Source: DASRDR01 sp044867785 (GTDB lineage: Bacteria > Methylomirabilota > Methylomirabilia > Rokubacteriales > DASRDR01). From it: 64,000 nt of DNA. Made by a program: the position numbers and the translations under genes. The notes beneath the pieces were generated by a model, which was given only the letters and a program-made list of their open reading frames with translations, made no database searches and was not told the origin of the DNA. Shown in pieces: positions 1-8,949 of this stretch (position 1 is its first letter; each line of letters starts with the position of its first letter). Where the stretch lies: contig JBIOVM010000053.1 in the NCBI GenBank assembly GCA_044867785.1, positions 1 through 64,000 of the forward strand, read 5' to 3'.

Positions 1-390
1 GTTGCCCTCCAGCCTGCGCTCGAGCTCTGGGCGCTCGTCCAGGCGCTCCACGACCCAGGCACCGCCACGAGCACGACAAGCACTGCGGGTGGAACCGGAA
101 GCGCGTCCAAGACCGATCCGGCCAGGACATCTGAGATGAGACTGGGCACGAGCCGATGCTGCGTCATCGCTGTGTTACCGACCAGCCGCGGGTCGCTTCC
201 GCCTCGCCGGCTGCGTGTGATGGATCGTGACCCCTTGTGACCCGTGTGATACGGGATTCCCACCCTCGCTGTGGCGGGGGACTGGATCTCTCCAGATCGC
301 CGGCTCCCAGCGACCTCCCGTTTCACCGCTCCCGGCATCGCCGCATGGGAGTCCTGCGCCGCAGGGGACCGGCTCGTCCCGTGGTCCGTC
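1..390. other. No supported gene
   Basis: I find no open frame with recognisable protein features on either strand in this stretch. Short frames here are either low-complexity Arg/Ser/Pro translations typical of GC-rich shadow frames or run antisense into the alpha/beta hydrolase gene that begins its 3' end at 391. The left part could contain the end of a gene cut by the window border, but nothing identifies it. Confidence 0.4.
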
Positions 391-1143
391 TCAGCGCCCG
401 GCGAGCAGGAACGGCAGGGCCAGCCGATGGAACGCGTCCGGCTCCTCGAGCTGCGGCGTGTGGCCCGACCCTTCCAGCACCGCGAGCCGGGCATCCGACA
501 GGCGCGCCTGCATGTCCTCGCCATGCGCCACCGTGCGCACGGTATCGTGTCGGCCCTGGATGATCAGCGTCGGCACCGTGATCTCGCCCAGCCGGCCCAG
601 GACGTTGTTGCGCGCATTTGAGCGGGCCGCCTCCACGGCGGCGTGCGGGGAGGCCGCCAGCGCGATCCGGAGATACTCCGCCGCATGCTCCGAGGGCGGC
701 GGCGTATGGAAGAATCCTTTGACGATGGGCTGCACGACGTCCGGACCCCAGCGCGCCGCGGCGAGTTGGTCGGCCCGGGCCAGCGCGCCAGCCGGATCGG
801 CCGTGTAGGCTCCGGTCGCCACGAGCAGAAGCCGCTCCAGGCGGGCGGGATGGCGCAGCGCGAAGTGCTGCGCGACCACGCCGCCCATGGACCCCCCCAC
901 GACGACGGCCCGGGCGACGCCGCGCTCATCGAGCAGCGTCGCCACGGCGTCCGCGAAGGCCTCCATGGTGTAGGGGCCTGGCAGACCCGCCGAGTCTGCG
1001 AAGCCGGGGAGGTCCACCGCGAGGCCGTGGCCACCGTGGAGCGCGTGTCGCTCCACGGTGGGGGCCCAGTAGGCAGAGGACTGACAGTACCCATGGATAC
1101 ACACCACGACCGGCGGCCGGCCGGTGCGTTCGAACAGGTGCAT
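391..1143 (-). CDS. alpha/beta hydrolase
   Basis: A 250-residue cytoplasmic alpha/beta-fold hydrolase; the substrate is unknown. The oxyanion region HGYCQS is near residues 18-23. The nucleophile elbow reads GGSMGG around residues 83-88, with Ser as nucleophile. The acid lies in the segment QGRHDTV, and the catalytic His is in GSGHTPQLEEP close to the C-terminus, so the triad looks complete. The length is normal for single-domain esterases or lactonases of this fold. It starts 9 bases after the sugar-binding protein gene ends on the same strand and is probably the last gene of that operon, which suggests it acts on an imported ester or lactone. The Shine-Dalgarno (GGAG) is weak and distant, consistent with read-through expression. 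No further specificity can be read from sequence. Confidence 0.88.
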   Translation of the reverse strand: MHLFERTGRPPVVVCIHGYCQSSAYWAPTVERHALHGGHGLAVDLPGFADSAGLPGPYTMEAFADAVATLLDERGVARAVVVGGSMGGVVAQHFALRHPARLERLLLVATGAYTADPAGALARADQLAAARWGPDVVQPIVKGFFHTPPPSEHAAEYLRIALAASPHAAVEAARSNARNNVLGRLGEITVPTLIIQGRHDTVRTVAHGEDMQARLSDARLAVLEGSGHTPQLEEPDAFHRLALPFLLAGR

Positions 1144-1152
1144 CGCGGGTCG

Positions 1153-2493
1153 CTAGCTCCACTGTTTCTTCAGATCGCGCGCTTTCTTGGCGGACGCCTC
1201 GAGCGCGTCGCGGGGCGCGATCTTCTTCAGGAGCACGGTCTGGATCTGCTGCTGCGTGAAGCGGTCCCACTCCAGGTACCAGGGTGCCTTGATGTTCTCG
1301 CGGGCGTGCGCATGCTGGTACTGGTGGCTGCGCACCTCGAGATCGTACCCGGCGTCCTGCTGCACCTTCTTGATGTCGGGGTCGTTGTCCAGTGACTTGA
1401 AGGGGTACCCCACCCCGTACTTGCGGTACCAGTCCTTGGCGGAGTAGTAGACTCCGTCCTTGTCCTTGCCGCCCATGTAGAAGATGAGCTTCCAGGCCGC
1501 GTCGCGCTCCTTGGTCTTGGCGCTGATGGCATAGAGCCGCGTCCACCCCATCGGCCCGATGCCGGTGTCGGTGAGGCCCGGGAACCGCATGAGTTGGATG
1601 TTTCCGGCGCGCTTGCTGTGTTGCGGGTTGTTCACCCGGGGGAACACGTTGCCCACGGCCGACGTGAAGATGCCCTGGCCGCTCAGATAGATGTCGCGGG
1701 CCTGGGTCTCGTCAATCTCCAGGCCGCGTGGATCCAGGATCTTCCAGTCGTGCATCGCCGCGCGCATCCACTCCAGCACGGCCACCGCCGTCTTGTCCTT
1801 GTCCGGATAGACGGGCTCGAAGTCCTCGTTGAAGAGGTGCCCGCCCGAGGCGAACACCATGGACCAGAACTCGTCCAGGCCATCGGTGTTGGTCTTGAAG
1901 CCCTTGAGGATGGGGTAGGGGGACAGGCCCGCCTTCTTGCAGGCCAGGGCCGCGTTCTTCAGCTCGTCCAGCGTGACGGGTACCTTGGTGACCCCCGCCT
2001 TCGGCAGGGCGGTCTTGTCGTAGATGTAGATGTAGACATCGCCGTAGTACGGAGTCCCGTACTGCTTGCCCTTGTAGGACATGGCCTCCAGGTTGTACGT
2101 GTACATGTCCGCGTTGAGCTCCGACAGCCGGTTCATGCCCTCGATCGGCTGGAGCCAGCCCGCCTCCACCCAGGCGCCCAACGCCGTGTCGCGCACATAG
2201 AACGCGTCCGGCTGCGTGTTCGCATTGAACAGGGCCACCATCTTCTCCTCGTACAGCTGCAGATCCAGCGGGGTGTAGTTCACCACGATGTCCGGATTCT
2301 GCGACATGAAGCGCTTGACGTTGGCTTCCACCACCTGCGGCTCGAACGCCCAGCCCGCGAAGCCGATCTTGGACTGTGCTGCGCGCGCGGGGCGCAGGCC
2401 GGCCCCGGCCAGGCCCAACCCGGCGGCCGTCGCCGCCGTCGTGAGGAACTGCCGCCGCGTGAAGCGAGCGCCGTTGGTGTGGGAGTGGGTCAT
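1153..2493 (-). CDS. sugar-type ABC transporter substrate-binding protein
   Basis: A periplasmic solute-binding protein of the extracellular family 1 (maltose/glycerol-phosphate-like) type, 446 residues. The N-terminus carries a twin-arginine motif (TRRQFL, residues about 12-17), a hydrophobic stretch and an A-x-A-like site (ARA), so Tat export is likely. The start is supported by GGAGGGAACGCC immediately upstream. It lies downstream of two MalF/MalG-type permease genes on the same strand, giving a gene order of permease, permease, binding protein, hydrolase. No ATPase gene is present, so a shared MsmX/UgpC-like ATPase encoded elsewhere is expected. The ligand is probably a sugar or polyol by family, but that is inference; this family also binds other small solutes. 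Confidence 0.93.
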   Translation of the reverse strand: MTHSHTNGARFTRRQFLTTAATAAGLGLAGAGLRPARAAQSKIGFAGWAFEPQVVEANVKRFMSQNPDIVVNYTPLDLQLYEEKMVALFNANTQPDAFYVRDTALGAWVEAGWLQPIEGMNRLSELNADMYTYNLEAMSYKGKQYGTPYYGDVYIYIYDKTALPKAGVTKVPVTLDELKNAALACKKAGLSPYPILKGFKTNTDGLDEFWSMVFASGGHLFNEDFEPVYPDKDKTAVAVLEWMRAAMHDWKILDPRGLEIDETQARDIYLSGQGIFTSAVGNVFPRVNNPQHSKRAGNIQLMRFPGLTDTGIGPMGWTRLYAISAKTKERDAAWKLIFYMGGKDKDGVYYSAKDWYRKYGVGYPFKSLDNDPDIKKVQQDAGYDLEVRSHQYQHAHARENIKAPWYLEWDRFTQQQIQTVLLKKIAPRDALEASAKKARDLKKQWS

Positions 2494-2547
2494 GGCGTTC
2501 CCTCCGATGTGTGAGGTTGCGTGACCGACGGGAGCGTGAAGACGGCC

Positions 2548-3447
2548 CTACTCCTTCACGGCCCCGGACGTGAGCCCCTGCACGATCAGTCGCTGAAAGA
2601 TGAAGGCGAGCACCAGGGGCGGAATGACGGCCACCACGCCACCGGCCGCCATCAGGGTACGTTCCGTCGTGACGTCCGTGGCGAACCCCGCGACGACGAC
2701 GGGCACCGTCTTGGAGGCGATCGTGGACGTGATGATGACCGCGAACAGGTAGTCGTTCCAGGCCGTCATGAAGGCGAACATGGCCGCCGCCACCAGACCG
2801 GGCATCGCCGCGGGCAGCAGCACGTGCACCACCATCCGCGACCAGTTGCACCCGTCCACGAGCGCGGCGTCTTCGAGGGAGCGCGGGATGCCCTGGAAGT
2901 AGCTCTTCAGCAGCCACACGGTGAACGGTAGCGTGAACGTGAGATAGGTTAGCATCAACGCCAGCAGGCTATCCAGCAGGTTGTAGGTCTTGATGACCAA
3001 GTACAGGGGCACGATCAGCGCGATCCCGGGCACCATGCGCGAGCCCAGGTACAGCATGAGCAGCGTCGTGCGGGCCGGAAAGCGCAGTCGCGCGAAGCTG
3101 TATCCGGCGAGCGTGCCCAGGACGAGGTTGAGCACCGCGGTGCCCGTCGACGCGATCAGCGAGTTGACCACGCTGGGTAACGTCTGCTCCGCCGCGCGGC
3201 TGCCGACGATGGCCCGCGTCCCTGTGGGACGGACAAAGGTCAGGTAGTTCTCCAGGGTCGCGGACTCGGGTATCCATTGAGGCGGGACGGAGAGGGCATC
3301 GCGCTCGGGCATGAAGCTGGTCAGCACCAGCCAGGAGAAAGGCGCGAGCACGTAGATGAGCACGAGGCCGCCGCCCGTGCAGAGGAGTACGGTGCGCCAG
3401 CGCCGTCGGCTCGCCGCGGATCGAACCGGAAGCCGACGCGTGCTCAT
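2548..3447 (-). CDS. sugar-type ABC transporter permease (MalG-like)
   Basis: Inner-membrane permease of the MalG/UgpE type, 299 residues from the ATG at 3447. That ATG overlaps the stop of the upstream permease (ATGA), which decides the start; the longer in-frame extension to 3705 lies inside the neighbour and is not protein-like. Several hydrophobic segments are visible, the first around residues 18-40. The EAA loop that contacts the ATPase is present as LEDAALVDG, followed by a VLLPAAMPG stretch. Together with the MalF-like permease at 3444-4388 it should form the heterodimeric channel for the binding protein encoded next (1153-2493). Translational coupling to the partner is expected from the overlap. 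Confidence 0.93.
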   Translation of the reverse strand: MSTRRLPVRSAASRRRWRTVLLCTGGGLVLIYVLAPFSWLVLTSFMPERDALSVPPQWIPESATLENYLTFVRPTGTRAIVGSRAAEQTLPSVVNSLIASTGTAVLNLVLGTLAGYSFARLRFPARTTLLMLYLGSRMVPGIALIVPLYLVIKTYNLLDSLLALMLTYLTFTLPFTVWLLKSYFQGIPRSLEDAALVDGCNWSRMVVHVLLPAAMPGLVAAAMFAFMTAWNDYLFAVIITSTIASKTVPVVVAGFATDVTTERTLMAAGGVVAVIPPLVLAFIFQRLIVQGLTSGAVKE

Positions 3448-4388
3448 GTCTCGAACTCTCCGCGCCGGTAGAGCATTCGGAAATACACCAAGGCTAGGGC
3501 CAGGGTGATGAGGCTGATCGTGTACGCGTAGGCGTTGCCCAGCCCGAAGTCCAGGTTCTGGAACGTCTCCAGGAACGTCTTCCAGGTCAGGGTCGTCGTC
3601 GACGTACCAGGGCCACCCGCCGTCAGGACGTAGATCACGTCGAACACGCGGATGGCATACATGGTCTGGAGCACCAGCACGATCAGCAACGGCTGGGCGA
3701 GCCACGGCAGGGTCACATGCACGAAGAGGTTCCAGGCATTGCTGCCGTCCACCCGCCCGGCGTCGTAGAGGTCAGACGGAATGCCCTGCAGAGCGGCCAG
3801 AAGCAGGATCACCGCGAGTGGCAGCAGGTTCCAGACATGCGCCGACACCAACGCCAGCAGCGCGTACGTGGGGTCCGACAGCCATCCGCGGTATTCGTGG
3901 GTGGCGCCCACGCTCACCAGGAGTCCGTTCAGGGCGCCCACGTTGGAGTCGTAGATCCACTGCCACATGAGGCCGTTGACCACCGGAGGGATCGCCCAGG
4001 GAACCAGGATCAGAGTCCGCACAAGCCCCCGCCCCGGGAACGGCTCGTTGAGCAGCAGTGCCACCAGGATGGCGAACGCCACGACGAGCAGCACCGCCAG
4101 GCCCGTGAACGTGACCGTGATGCGCAACGCGCTCCAGAACTCCGGCGAGCCGACGATCTCCGCATAGTTGCTCAGCCCGATGAAGCGGAAAAGGTTCGGT
4201 CGCTTGAGGTTGTAGCGATGCAGACTGATCCAGAACGAGTAGGCGATCGGATAGCCGACCAGCAGGATGATGGCCAGCAGCGCCGGAGAATTGAGCAGGA
4301 AGGCGAAGGCGGACGTGGACAACCGGCGCCGCGCTCGGGCATGCCCGACGATTCCTTCGACGGTGCCTTCGGTCATCCTGTCGGACAT
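3444..4388 (-). CDS. sugar-type ABC transporter permease (MalF-like)
   Basis: Inner-membrane permease of the MalF/UgpA type, 314 residues. It has a basic cytoplasmic N-terminus, a first membrane segment near residues 28-50 and further hydrophobic helices. The EAA loop reads LYDAGRVDG, followed by HVTLPWL. It is the first gene of the minus-strand operon 391-4388 and ends in a 4-base overlap with the MalG-like partner. A sigma-70-like promoter (TTGACA, 17-base spacer, TAGGAG) and a 9-bp perfect dyad lie upstream, between 4421 and 4480. Confidence 0.93.
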   Translation of the reverse strand: MSDRMTEGTVEGIVGHARARRRLSTSAFAFLLNSPALLAIILLVGYPIAYSFWISLHRYNLKRPNLFRFIGLSNYAEIVGSPEFWSALRITVTFTGLAVLLVVAFAILVALLLNEPFPGRGLVRTLILVPWAIPPVVNGLMWQWIYDSNVGALNGLLVSVGATHEYRGWLSDPTYALLALVSAHVWNLLPLAVILLLAALQGIPSDLYDAGRVDGSNAWNLFVHVTLPWLAQPLLIVLVLQTMYAIRVFDVIYVLTAGGPGTSTTTLTWKTFLETFQNLDFGLGNAYAYTISLITLALALVYFRMLYRRGEFET

Positions 4389-4420
4389 GCGCGCGTGCGA
4401 CCCTGACCGGGTGAAGACTA

Positions 4421-4449
4421 CTCCTAGGGGAGCATCCGGCCGATGTCAA
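4421..4449 (-). promoter_or_regulatory. Putative sigma-70 promoter for the sugar importer operon
   Basis: Reading the minus strand there is a perfect -35 hexamer TTGACA (4444-4449), a 17-base spacer and a -10-like TAGGAG (4421-4426, 3 of 6 consensus). The MalF-like start codon follows about 33 bases downstream. The -35 is exact but the -10 is poor, so this is a moderate call. Confidence 0.4.
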
Positions 4450-4453
4450 GGCG

Positions 4454-4480
4454 CCTCCGACCAGATGAGCGGGTCGGAGG
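4454..4480. promoter_or_regulatory. Perfect inverted repeat upstream of the sugar importer promoter
   Basis: CCTCCGACC at 4454-4462 is mirrored by GGTCGGAGG at 4472-4480 with a 9-base spacer. It sits 5 bases beyond the -35 hexamer of the minus-strand operon. It could be a regulator-binding site or a terminator hairpin for incoming transcription. There is no U-tract, so I favour an operator or a simple hairpin without being able to decide. Confidence 0.4.
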
Positions 4481-4629
4481 ACTCGCGCTCAACTCCTCAC
4501 GGGCGTGGCGGTGCCCGGGCGAAGTCATGGGACAATGGGCACCCGACCTGTTAGGGCATGCCAGTGAGGGCAAGATCATCCGAGAGCACCAACGGTACAA
4601 GAGGCGCCACCCATGACCAGGGAGCTCCG

Positions 4630-4838
4630 ATGACGGCGCTGGTGGAGCGGGTTCACCCGGGCCACACGGCGCTCCTGATTGTGGACGTGCAGAACACCTT
4701 CGTCCATCGGGACAGCCTCGCAGTGCCGAGCGCCATTCGGCGACGGTCGAGGTCGTCAGCGTGGCCTTCGGCCTCGTGACCAACGCCCGGGAGGTGATAG
4801 CCGCCTGGGCCGGACGGAGCTCCGTGCTCCTCGGATGA
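4630..4838 (+). pseudogene. Internally deleted isochorismatase-family cysteine hydrolase remnant
   Basis: The first 37 or so codons from the ATG at 4630 encode a clear isochorismatase N-terminus: after MTALVERVHPG comes ALLIVDVQNTF, holding the catalytic Asp of the DxQ motif. After about 4740 the original frame becomes meaningless. A different frame then reads VVSVAFGLVTNAREVIAAW and ends in TGA at 4836-4838, which resembles the C-terminal strand and helix of the same family. The middle (catalytic Lys and Cys, roughly 100 residues) is missing. The stop overlaps the start of the downstream hydrolase (ATGA), so an originally coupled two-gene unit has lost its first enzyme. Intact family members have about 180-220 residues. 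Confidence 0.6.
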
Positions 4839-5707
4839 GCACCTGCGAGAGCTTCGCCGCCGTCAACGGCTTGCGGCTGCACTACCGTGAGTGGGGCGAT
4901 CGGAGCCGCCCTCATCTCCTCCTGGTGCATGGCTGGGACGGAACCGCACGCTACTGGGACCTGATAGCGCCGGCGCTACAGCACGCTTTCCATCTCATCG
5001 CTGTCACGCTGCGCGGCCGTGGCCTGAGCGACCCCGACCCGACGGGCGAGTACCGATTCGACGGCTACGTCGAAGAGCTCCGCGCGTTCACCCGCCGGCT
5101 CGGTCTGGAACGCCTGAGCTGGGTCGGCGCCTCGCTCGGCGGGTTGATCGGACTTCGGTACGTGGCCCAGCATCCCGACCAGGTTGACCGCCTGGCCCTC
5201 GTCGACATTGGGGCCCAGCTCGGCGGCGACCGACCGAGCAGCTACTATGCCGGGATGCTCGATGCCCCCGACTGGTTCACCAGCCTCGGCGAGGCTGACG
5301 CGTGGTTCCGGCAGTGGACGCTCTACGAGAAGCTACCGACGTCAGGAATGGCGATCGTGTTGCGCGAGCACCTGGAGGAAGCCCCGGACGCTTCCTGGCG
5401 ATGGCGATACATGCACAAGCTCAGGGCCGCTCAGCGGCGCGTACCGCGTGAAATTCTATTCCCGCCCCAGTGGGCGGTTCTCCCGCAGGTCGGCTGTCCC
5501 GTGCTGATCCTCCACGGCACCCGAAGTGAGTCGTTGCTGCCTGACGTGGCGATGCGCACGCGGGAAGCGTTGTCGCGGGCGACTCTCGTCCCGATCCCTG
5601 ACTGCAGTCACTTTCCGTTCCTCGAGGCGCCGGAGGCATTCATCGCGCTTCTCGCACGGTTCCTCGAGGACAACGGCGAAACCGAGTGTCCTGAGTCCGA
5701 CGTTTGA
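4835..5707 (+). CDS. alpha/beta hydrolase
   Basis: A 290-residue alpha/beta hydrolase starting at the ATG at 4835, which overlaps the stop of the isochorismatase remnant; the open frame extends further upstream but only through that remnant. The oxyanion segment is HGWDGT, the nucleophile elbow GASLGG with Ser, the acid probably in HGTRSESLLPD, and the catalytic His in PDCSHFPFLEAP near the C-terminus. Family relatives include epoxide hydrolases, haloalkane dehalogenases and C-C bond hydrolases; the sequence does not single one out. Fusion of its start with an isochorismatase remnant suggests that the two once served one amide or ester degradation step. Confidence 0.88.
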   Translation: MSTCESFAAVNGLRLHYREWGDRSRPHLLLVHGWDGTARYWDLIAPALQHAFHLIAVTLRGRGLSDPDPTGEYRFDGYVEELRAFTRRLGLERLSWVGASLGGLIGLRYVAQHPDQVDRLALVDIGAQLGGDRPSSYYAGMLDAPDWFTSLGEADAWFRQWTLYEKLPTSGMAIVLREHLEEAPDASWRWRYMHKLRAAQRRVPREILFPPQWAVLPQVGCPVLILHGTRSESLLPDVAMRTREALSRATLVPIPDCSHFPFLEAPEAFIALLARFLEDNGETECPESDV

Positions 5708-5720
5708 CAGGAGAACGCGC

Positions 5721-5864
5721 ATGCGCCGACTCGGTCGACCGATTCCGGAGATGAGACGCGCGCTAAAGGAGATCGGTAGCGCCGTCGCCGCGGAGGCAGG
5801 TGCCTACCGCGGCTACGAGGATCACCCTCCTCCCGCAGGCGGGCGAGGGAGGAGCCCGGCATGA
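5721..5864 (+). CDS. Small open frame, unrecognised
   Basis: A 47-codon frame opening with MRRLGRPIPEMRRALKEIG lies in the 260-base gap between the hydrolase (ends 5707) and the amidohydrolase (starts 5967). The first half could form an amphipathic helix, while the second half (PPPAGGRGRSP) looks like non-coding GC-rich translation. I recognise no family. It may be spurious; nothing else is visible in this gap. Confidence 0.15.
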   Translation: MRRLGRPIPEMRRALKEIGSAVAAEAGAYRGYEDHPPPAGGRGRSPA

Positions 5865-5966
5865 GGGCCGGCCGTTGGCGACCCGACATCGTCCAAGAGA
5901 ACGGCGCGCGACGACGTCAGCCCCGGATCGTGCCGGGCGCCTGACCGCAACGGAGGACCCCCGAAC

Positions 5967-7193
5967 ATGCCCGATCTCGTGCTGACCAATGCGCTAGTCC
6001 TCGATCCCGTCGGCGGCCGGCTCGTGCCCGAGCAGCACGTTGTCGTCGAGGGGAAACGCATTGCGGACGTGACGGCGCGTCCGCCCAACGGCGGCAGCGG
6101 CCGCGTCCTGGACGTGCGAGGACGGGTGGTGATGCCGGGCCTCTGTGACGGGCACGTCCACATCACCGCAGCCACTCCGGACTTCGGGCTGCTCCGCCGG
6201 TGGTCGCCGACCTACGTGGCGGCGCGTGCCGGCCACGTGTTGCGTGACATGCTGATGCGTGGCTTCACAACCGTCCGCGATGTCGGGGGCGCCGACTGGG
6301 GCCTTGCCCGGGCCCTCGAGGAGGGCCACCTCGTGGGGCCGCGCCTGCTCTTCTGTGGGCATGCCATCTCCCAGACGGGCGGTCACGGAGACATGCGCGG
6401 CCCCGGCGAGGACGGGGAGGAGGCGCTCTGCCTGCACGGCCTTGGCCGGGTGGTGGACGGCGTGCCCGCGGTGCGGGCAGCGTGTCGCGACGAGATCCGG
6501 AAGGGGGCCACGCACCTGAAGCTCATGGTGTCGGGTGGGGTGGCTTCGCCCACGGACCGGATCACGAACACCCAGTTCTCGCTCGAGGAGATCCGGGCCG
6601 CCGTCGAAGAGGCCGAGGCCGCGGGCCTGTACGTGACCGCGCACGCCTATACGGCGCGCGCCGTCACTCGGGCCGTCGAGAGCGGCGTGCGCGGCATCGA
6701 GCACGGCAACCTGATCGACGAGGCGACGGTGGCGGTGATGCGGGAGCGGGACGCCTTCCTGATCCCCACGCTCTCCGTGGTACACGCGGTCATCCGGGAG
6801 GGGGTCGAGGCGGGATTTCCCAAGGAGCTCCGCGAGAAGATGTTCGCCATCTTCGAAACGGGCGCGCGCGTGGTGGAGATGGCGCATCGGGCCGGCGTCA
6901 AACTCGTGTACGGCACGGACCTCCTCGGCACCATGCATCGCCACCAGCTCGACGAGTTCGCGATCCGGGGCGAAGTGCTCAAGCCGATCGACGTGATCCG
7001 CTCAGCGACGTCGGTGGCGGCCGAGCTCTTCCGCATGGAGGGCGAGATCGGCGTCGTCGCCCCCGGAGCCCGGGCGGACCTCCTCGTGGTCGAGAAGAGT
7101 CCCCTGGACGACCTGGGCGTGCTGCGCGACCCGGAACGACACCTCCGGGTGATCGTGAAGGATGGCGTCGTCCACAAGAACACGCTGGGCTGA
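5967..7193 (+). CDS. amidohydrolase family protein (imidazolonepropionase/prolidase-like)
   Basis: A 408-residue cytoplasmic metal-dependent amidohydrolase. The composite fold begins with a beta-sandwich segment ending in GLCDGHVHITAA, the HxH metal ligands near residues 60-62. A likely carboxylated Lys is in HLKLMVSGG, further His ligands in TAHAY and IEHGN, and the metal Asp in YGTDLLG. The C-terminal sandwich (GARADLLVV) is intact. This arrangement matches the subgroup of Xaa-Pro dipeptidase and related dipeptide or lactam hydrolases. It precedes a Dpp-type importer on the same strand and plausibly hydrolyses an imported peptide-like or cyclic amide compound. A similar paralogue sits at 12503-13843. 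Confidence 0.92.
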   Translation: MPDLVLTNALVLDPVGGRLVPEQHVVVEGKRIADVTARPPNGGSGRVLDVRGRVVMPGLCDGHVHITAATPDFGLLRRWSPTYVAARAGHVLRDMLMRGFTTVRDVGGADWGLARALEEGHLVGPRLLFCGHAISQTGGHGDMRGPGEDGEEALCLHGLGRVVDGVPAVRAACRDEIRKGATHLKLMVSGGVASPTDRITNTQFSLEEIRAAVEEAEAAGLYVTAHAYTARAVTRAVESGVRGIEHGNLIDEATVAVMRERDAFLIPTLSVVHAVIREGVEAGFPKELREKMFAIFETGARVVEMAHRAGVKLVYGTDLLGTMHRHQLDEFAIRGEVLKPIDVIRSATSVAAELFRMEGEIGVVAPGARADLLVVEKSPLDDLGVLRDPERHLRVIVKDGVVHKNTLG

Positions 7194-7348
7194 GGAGGCA
7201 GGCGACTGGTGGCCCCCGCGACCGTGCGGACGTGCGAGCACCAGAGGAGGTGATGGAGTCCCCGAGGCAGTGTGGCCGCGACGCGTCGCCCGGTCGCGGC
7301 GGGTTCGAATCTTGACCCTGAACCAGTTGTTCCAAGCGAGGACACACA

Positions 7349-8881
7349 ATGAAGCGATTCAGGTTTGCTGTCGTCCCCGGCGTCCTGCTCGCGACCCTCG
7401 CGCTGAGCCCGCTGCCTAGCTCGGGCCAGCCGCGAGGTCAGATTGTCGCGGCGCTGGATTCGGACCGCGAGACCCTCGATCCTCACCAAGCCACCGGGAC
7501 CATCGACTACATGGTCCTCATGCACGTGTTCGATCACTTGATCGCGCGGAATCCCGAGACGATGAAGCTGGTCGGCGGGCTGGCGGAGTCCTGGAAGGCG
7601 GTCGACGACCTGACCTGGGAGTTCCGCATCCGCAAGGGCGTCAAGTTCCACAACGGCGAGCCGCTCAACGCCGCCGCCGTGAAGTTCAGCATCGACCGGG
7701 TCCTGGACCCGGCCCAGAAGTCGTATCTGCGCGACCGCTTCAAGGGCATCACGGGGGTCCAGGTCATCGACGAGCATGGGGTCCGGCTCAAGACCGAGAA
7801 GCCAAACCCGGTCCTGCTCGAGCGGCTGACCAACCTCGCCATCGTGCCGCCGGCCTACGTCAAGGAAAAGGGCGACGCCCACATCGCCAAGAACCCGGTC
7901 GGCACCGGACCGTATCGATTCGTCGAGTGGGCCCGGGGCCAGCGTCTGGTGGTCGAGGCGGCGCCGGGGTACTGGGGCCCGGCGCCCGCCGTGAAGACGC
8001 TGGTCTTCCGCTCGATCCCTGACGTCGGGACGGCCATCGCCGAGATGCTCGCGGGCAGCGTGGACTTCATCCGCCTGGTGCCGCCCGACCAGACTCCGGT
8101 GATCGAGGCGTCGGGCAAGGCCTACATCACGACCGCGCCGATCATCCGGGTGATCTTCCTCAACTTCGACGTGGCCGGCCGCGCGGGCGCGTCCCCCGTC
8201 CAGAACCTCAAGGTCCGCCAGGCGATCTCGCACGCCATCGACGTCGACGGGATCATCACCCACGTCCTCGGCGGCCGCGGCCTCAAGGTCGGCACCATCG
8301 TCAACCCGATGAAGTTCGGATACGACGCGTCGATCAAGCCGGTGGCATACGACCCCGGTCGCGCCAAGCAGCTCCTCGCCGAGTCGGGGCAGGCCGCCGG
8401 AATGAAGCTGGACTTCATGACCTACAGCGGCAGCATCATCGCGTCCCGCCAGGTGGGAGACGCCGTGAGCGGGTACCTGGCGAAGGTGGGCATCCAGACG
8501 AACCGGCAGCACATCGAGGACATCGGGCTTTCCTCGAACCTCGAGCGGACCGGCAAGCTCAAGGACATCTACCTCGGCAGCTGGGGGAGCTGGTCCGTGT
8601 TCGATGCCGACATGATCCTATACCCACGCTTCCATTCGAGCGAGGCGTTCGCGTACGTCCGCGATCCCAAGCTCGACCAGTGGCTGGACGTCGGCCGGAA
8701 CACGGTCAACCCGGCCAGGCGGCTGGAGGTGTACTCACAGGTCCAGCGGTATATCGCGGACAACTACCTCGTGTTCCCCATGTACGCTCAGACGTCGGTC
8801 ATGGCGGTCTCGAACCGGCTGAACTACAAGGCCGCCTCGGACGAGACGATCGCGCTCTGGCGGGCGACCTGGAAGAACTGA
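7349..8881 (+). CDS. Dpp-type ABC transporter substrate-binding protein (SBP family 5)
   Basis: A 510-residue periplasmic binding protein of the peptide/nickel/opine family 5. A Sec signal peptide is visible (basic start, hydrophobic core about residues 8-22, cleavage likely near SSGQ). Family hallmarks are LDPHQ near the N-terminus, FRIRKGVKFHNGEPLNA, NPVGTGPY and a YDPGRAKQLLAE segment. The ligand could be a peptide, opine or other amino compound. It starts the importer operon 7349-10729. A perfect 12-bp inverted repeat follows the stop codon and separates it from the first permease gene. Confidence 0.94.
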   Translation: MKRFRFAVVPGVLLATLALSPLPSSGQPRGQIVAALDSDRETLDPHQATGTIDYMVLMHVFDHLIARNPETMKLVGGLAESWKAVDDLTWEFRIRKGVKFHNGEPLNAAAVKFSIDRVLDPAQKSYLRDRFKGITGVQVIDEHGVRLKTEKPNPVLLERLTNLAIVPPAYVKEKGDAHIAKNPVGTGPYRFVEWARGQRLVVEAAPGYWGPAPAVKTLVFRSIPDVGTAIAEMLAGSVDFIRLVPPDQTPVIEASGKAYITTAPIIRVIFLNFDVAGRAGASPVQNLKVRQAISHAIDVDGIITHVLGGRGLKVGTIVNPMKFGYDASIKPVAYDPGRAKQLLAESGQAAGMKLDFMTYSGSIIASRQVGDAVSGYLAKVGIQTNRQHIEDIGLSSNLERTGKLKDIYLGSWGSWSVFDADMILYPRFHSSEAFAYVRDPKLDQWLDVGRNTVNPARRLEVYSQVQRYIADNYLVFPMYAQTSVMAVSNRLNYKAASDETIALWRATWKN

Positions 8882-8887
8882 CGAACG

Positions 8888-8926
8888 GCGCCGGGAGAGC
8901 TTCGCACGACGCGACTCTCCCGGCGC
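8888..8926 (+). terminator. Strong hairpin between binding-protein and permease genes
   Basis: GCGCCGGGAGAG at 8888-8899 pairs perfectly with CTCTCCCGGCGC at 8915-8926 (12 bp, 15-base loop), beginning 7 bases after the binding-protein stop. There is no U-run, so it is more likely an RNA-stabilising or attenuating element than a full terminator. The same architecture recurs at 30511-30539 and 43700-43731. Confidence 0.65.
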
Positions 8927-8949
8927 GCTCACCGCTCAGGCTCTGACCG

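Noticed and set aside
4424..4930. Minus-strand open frame of 168 codons
   Set aside because: It runs antisense through the promoter region, isochorismatase remnant and hydrolase start; no recognisable protein features.
6647..8512. Long minus-strand open frame (621 codons)
   Set aside because: Antisense to the amidohydrolase and family 5 binding protein; composition is shadow-like.
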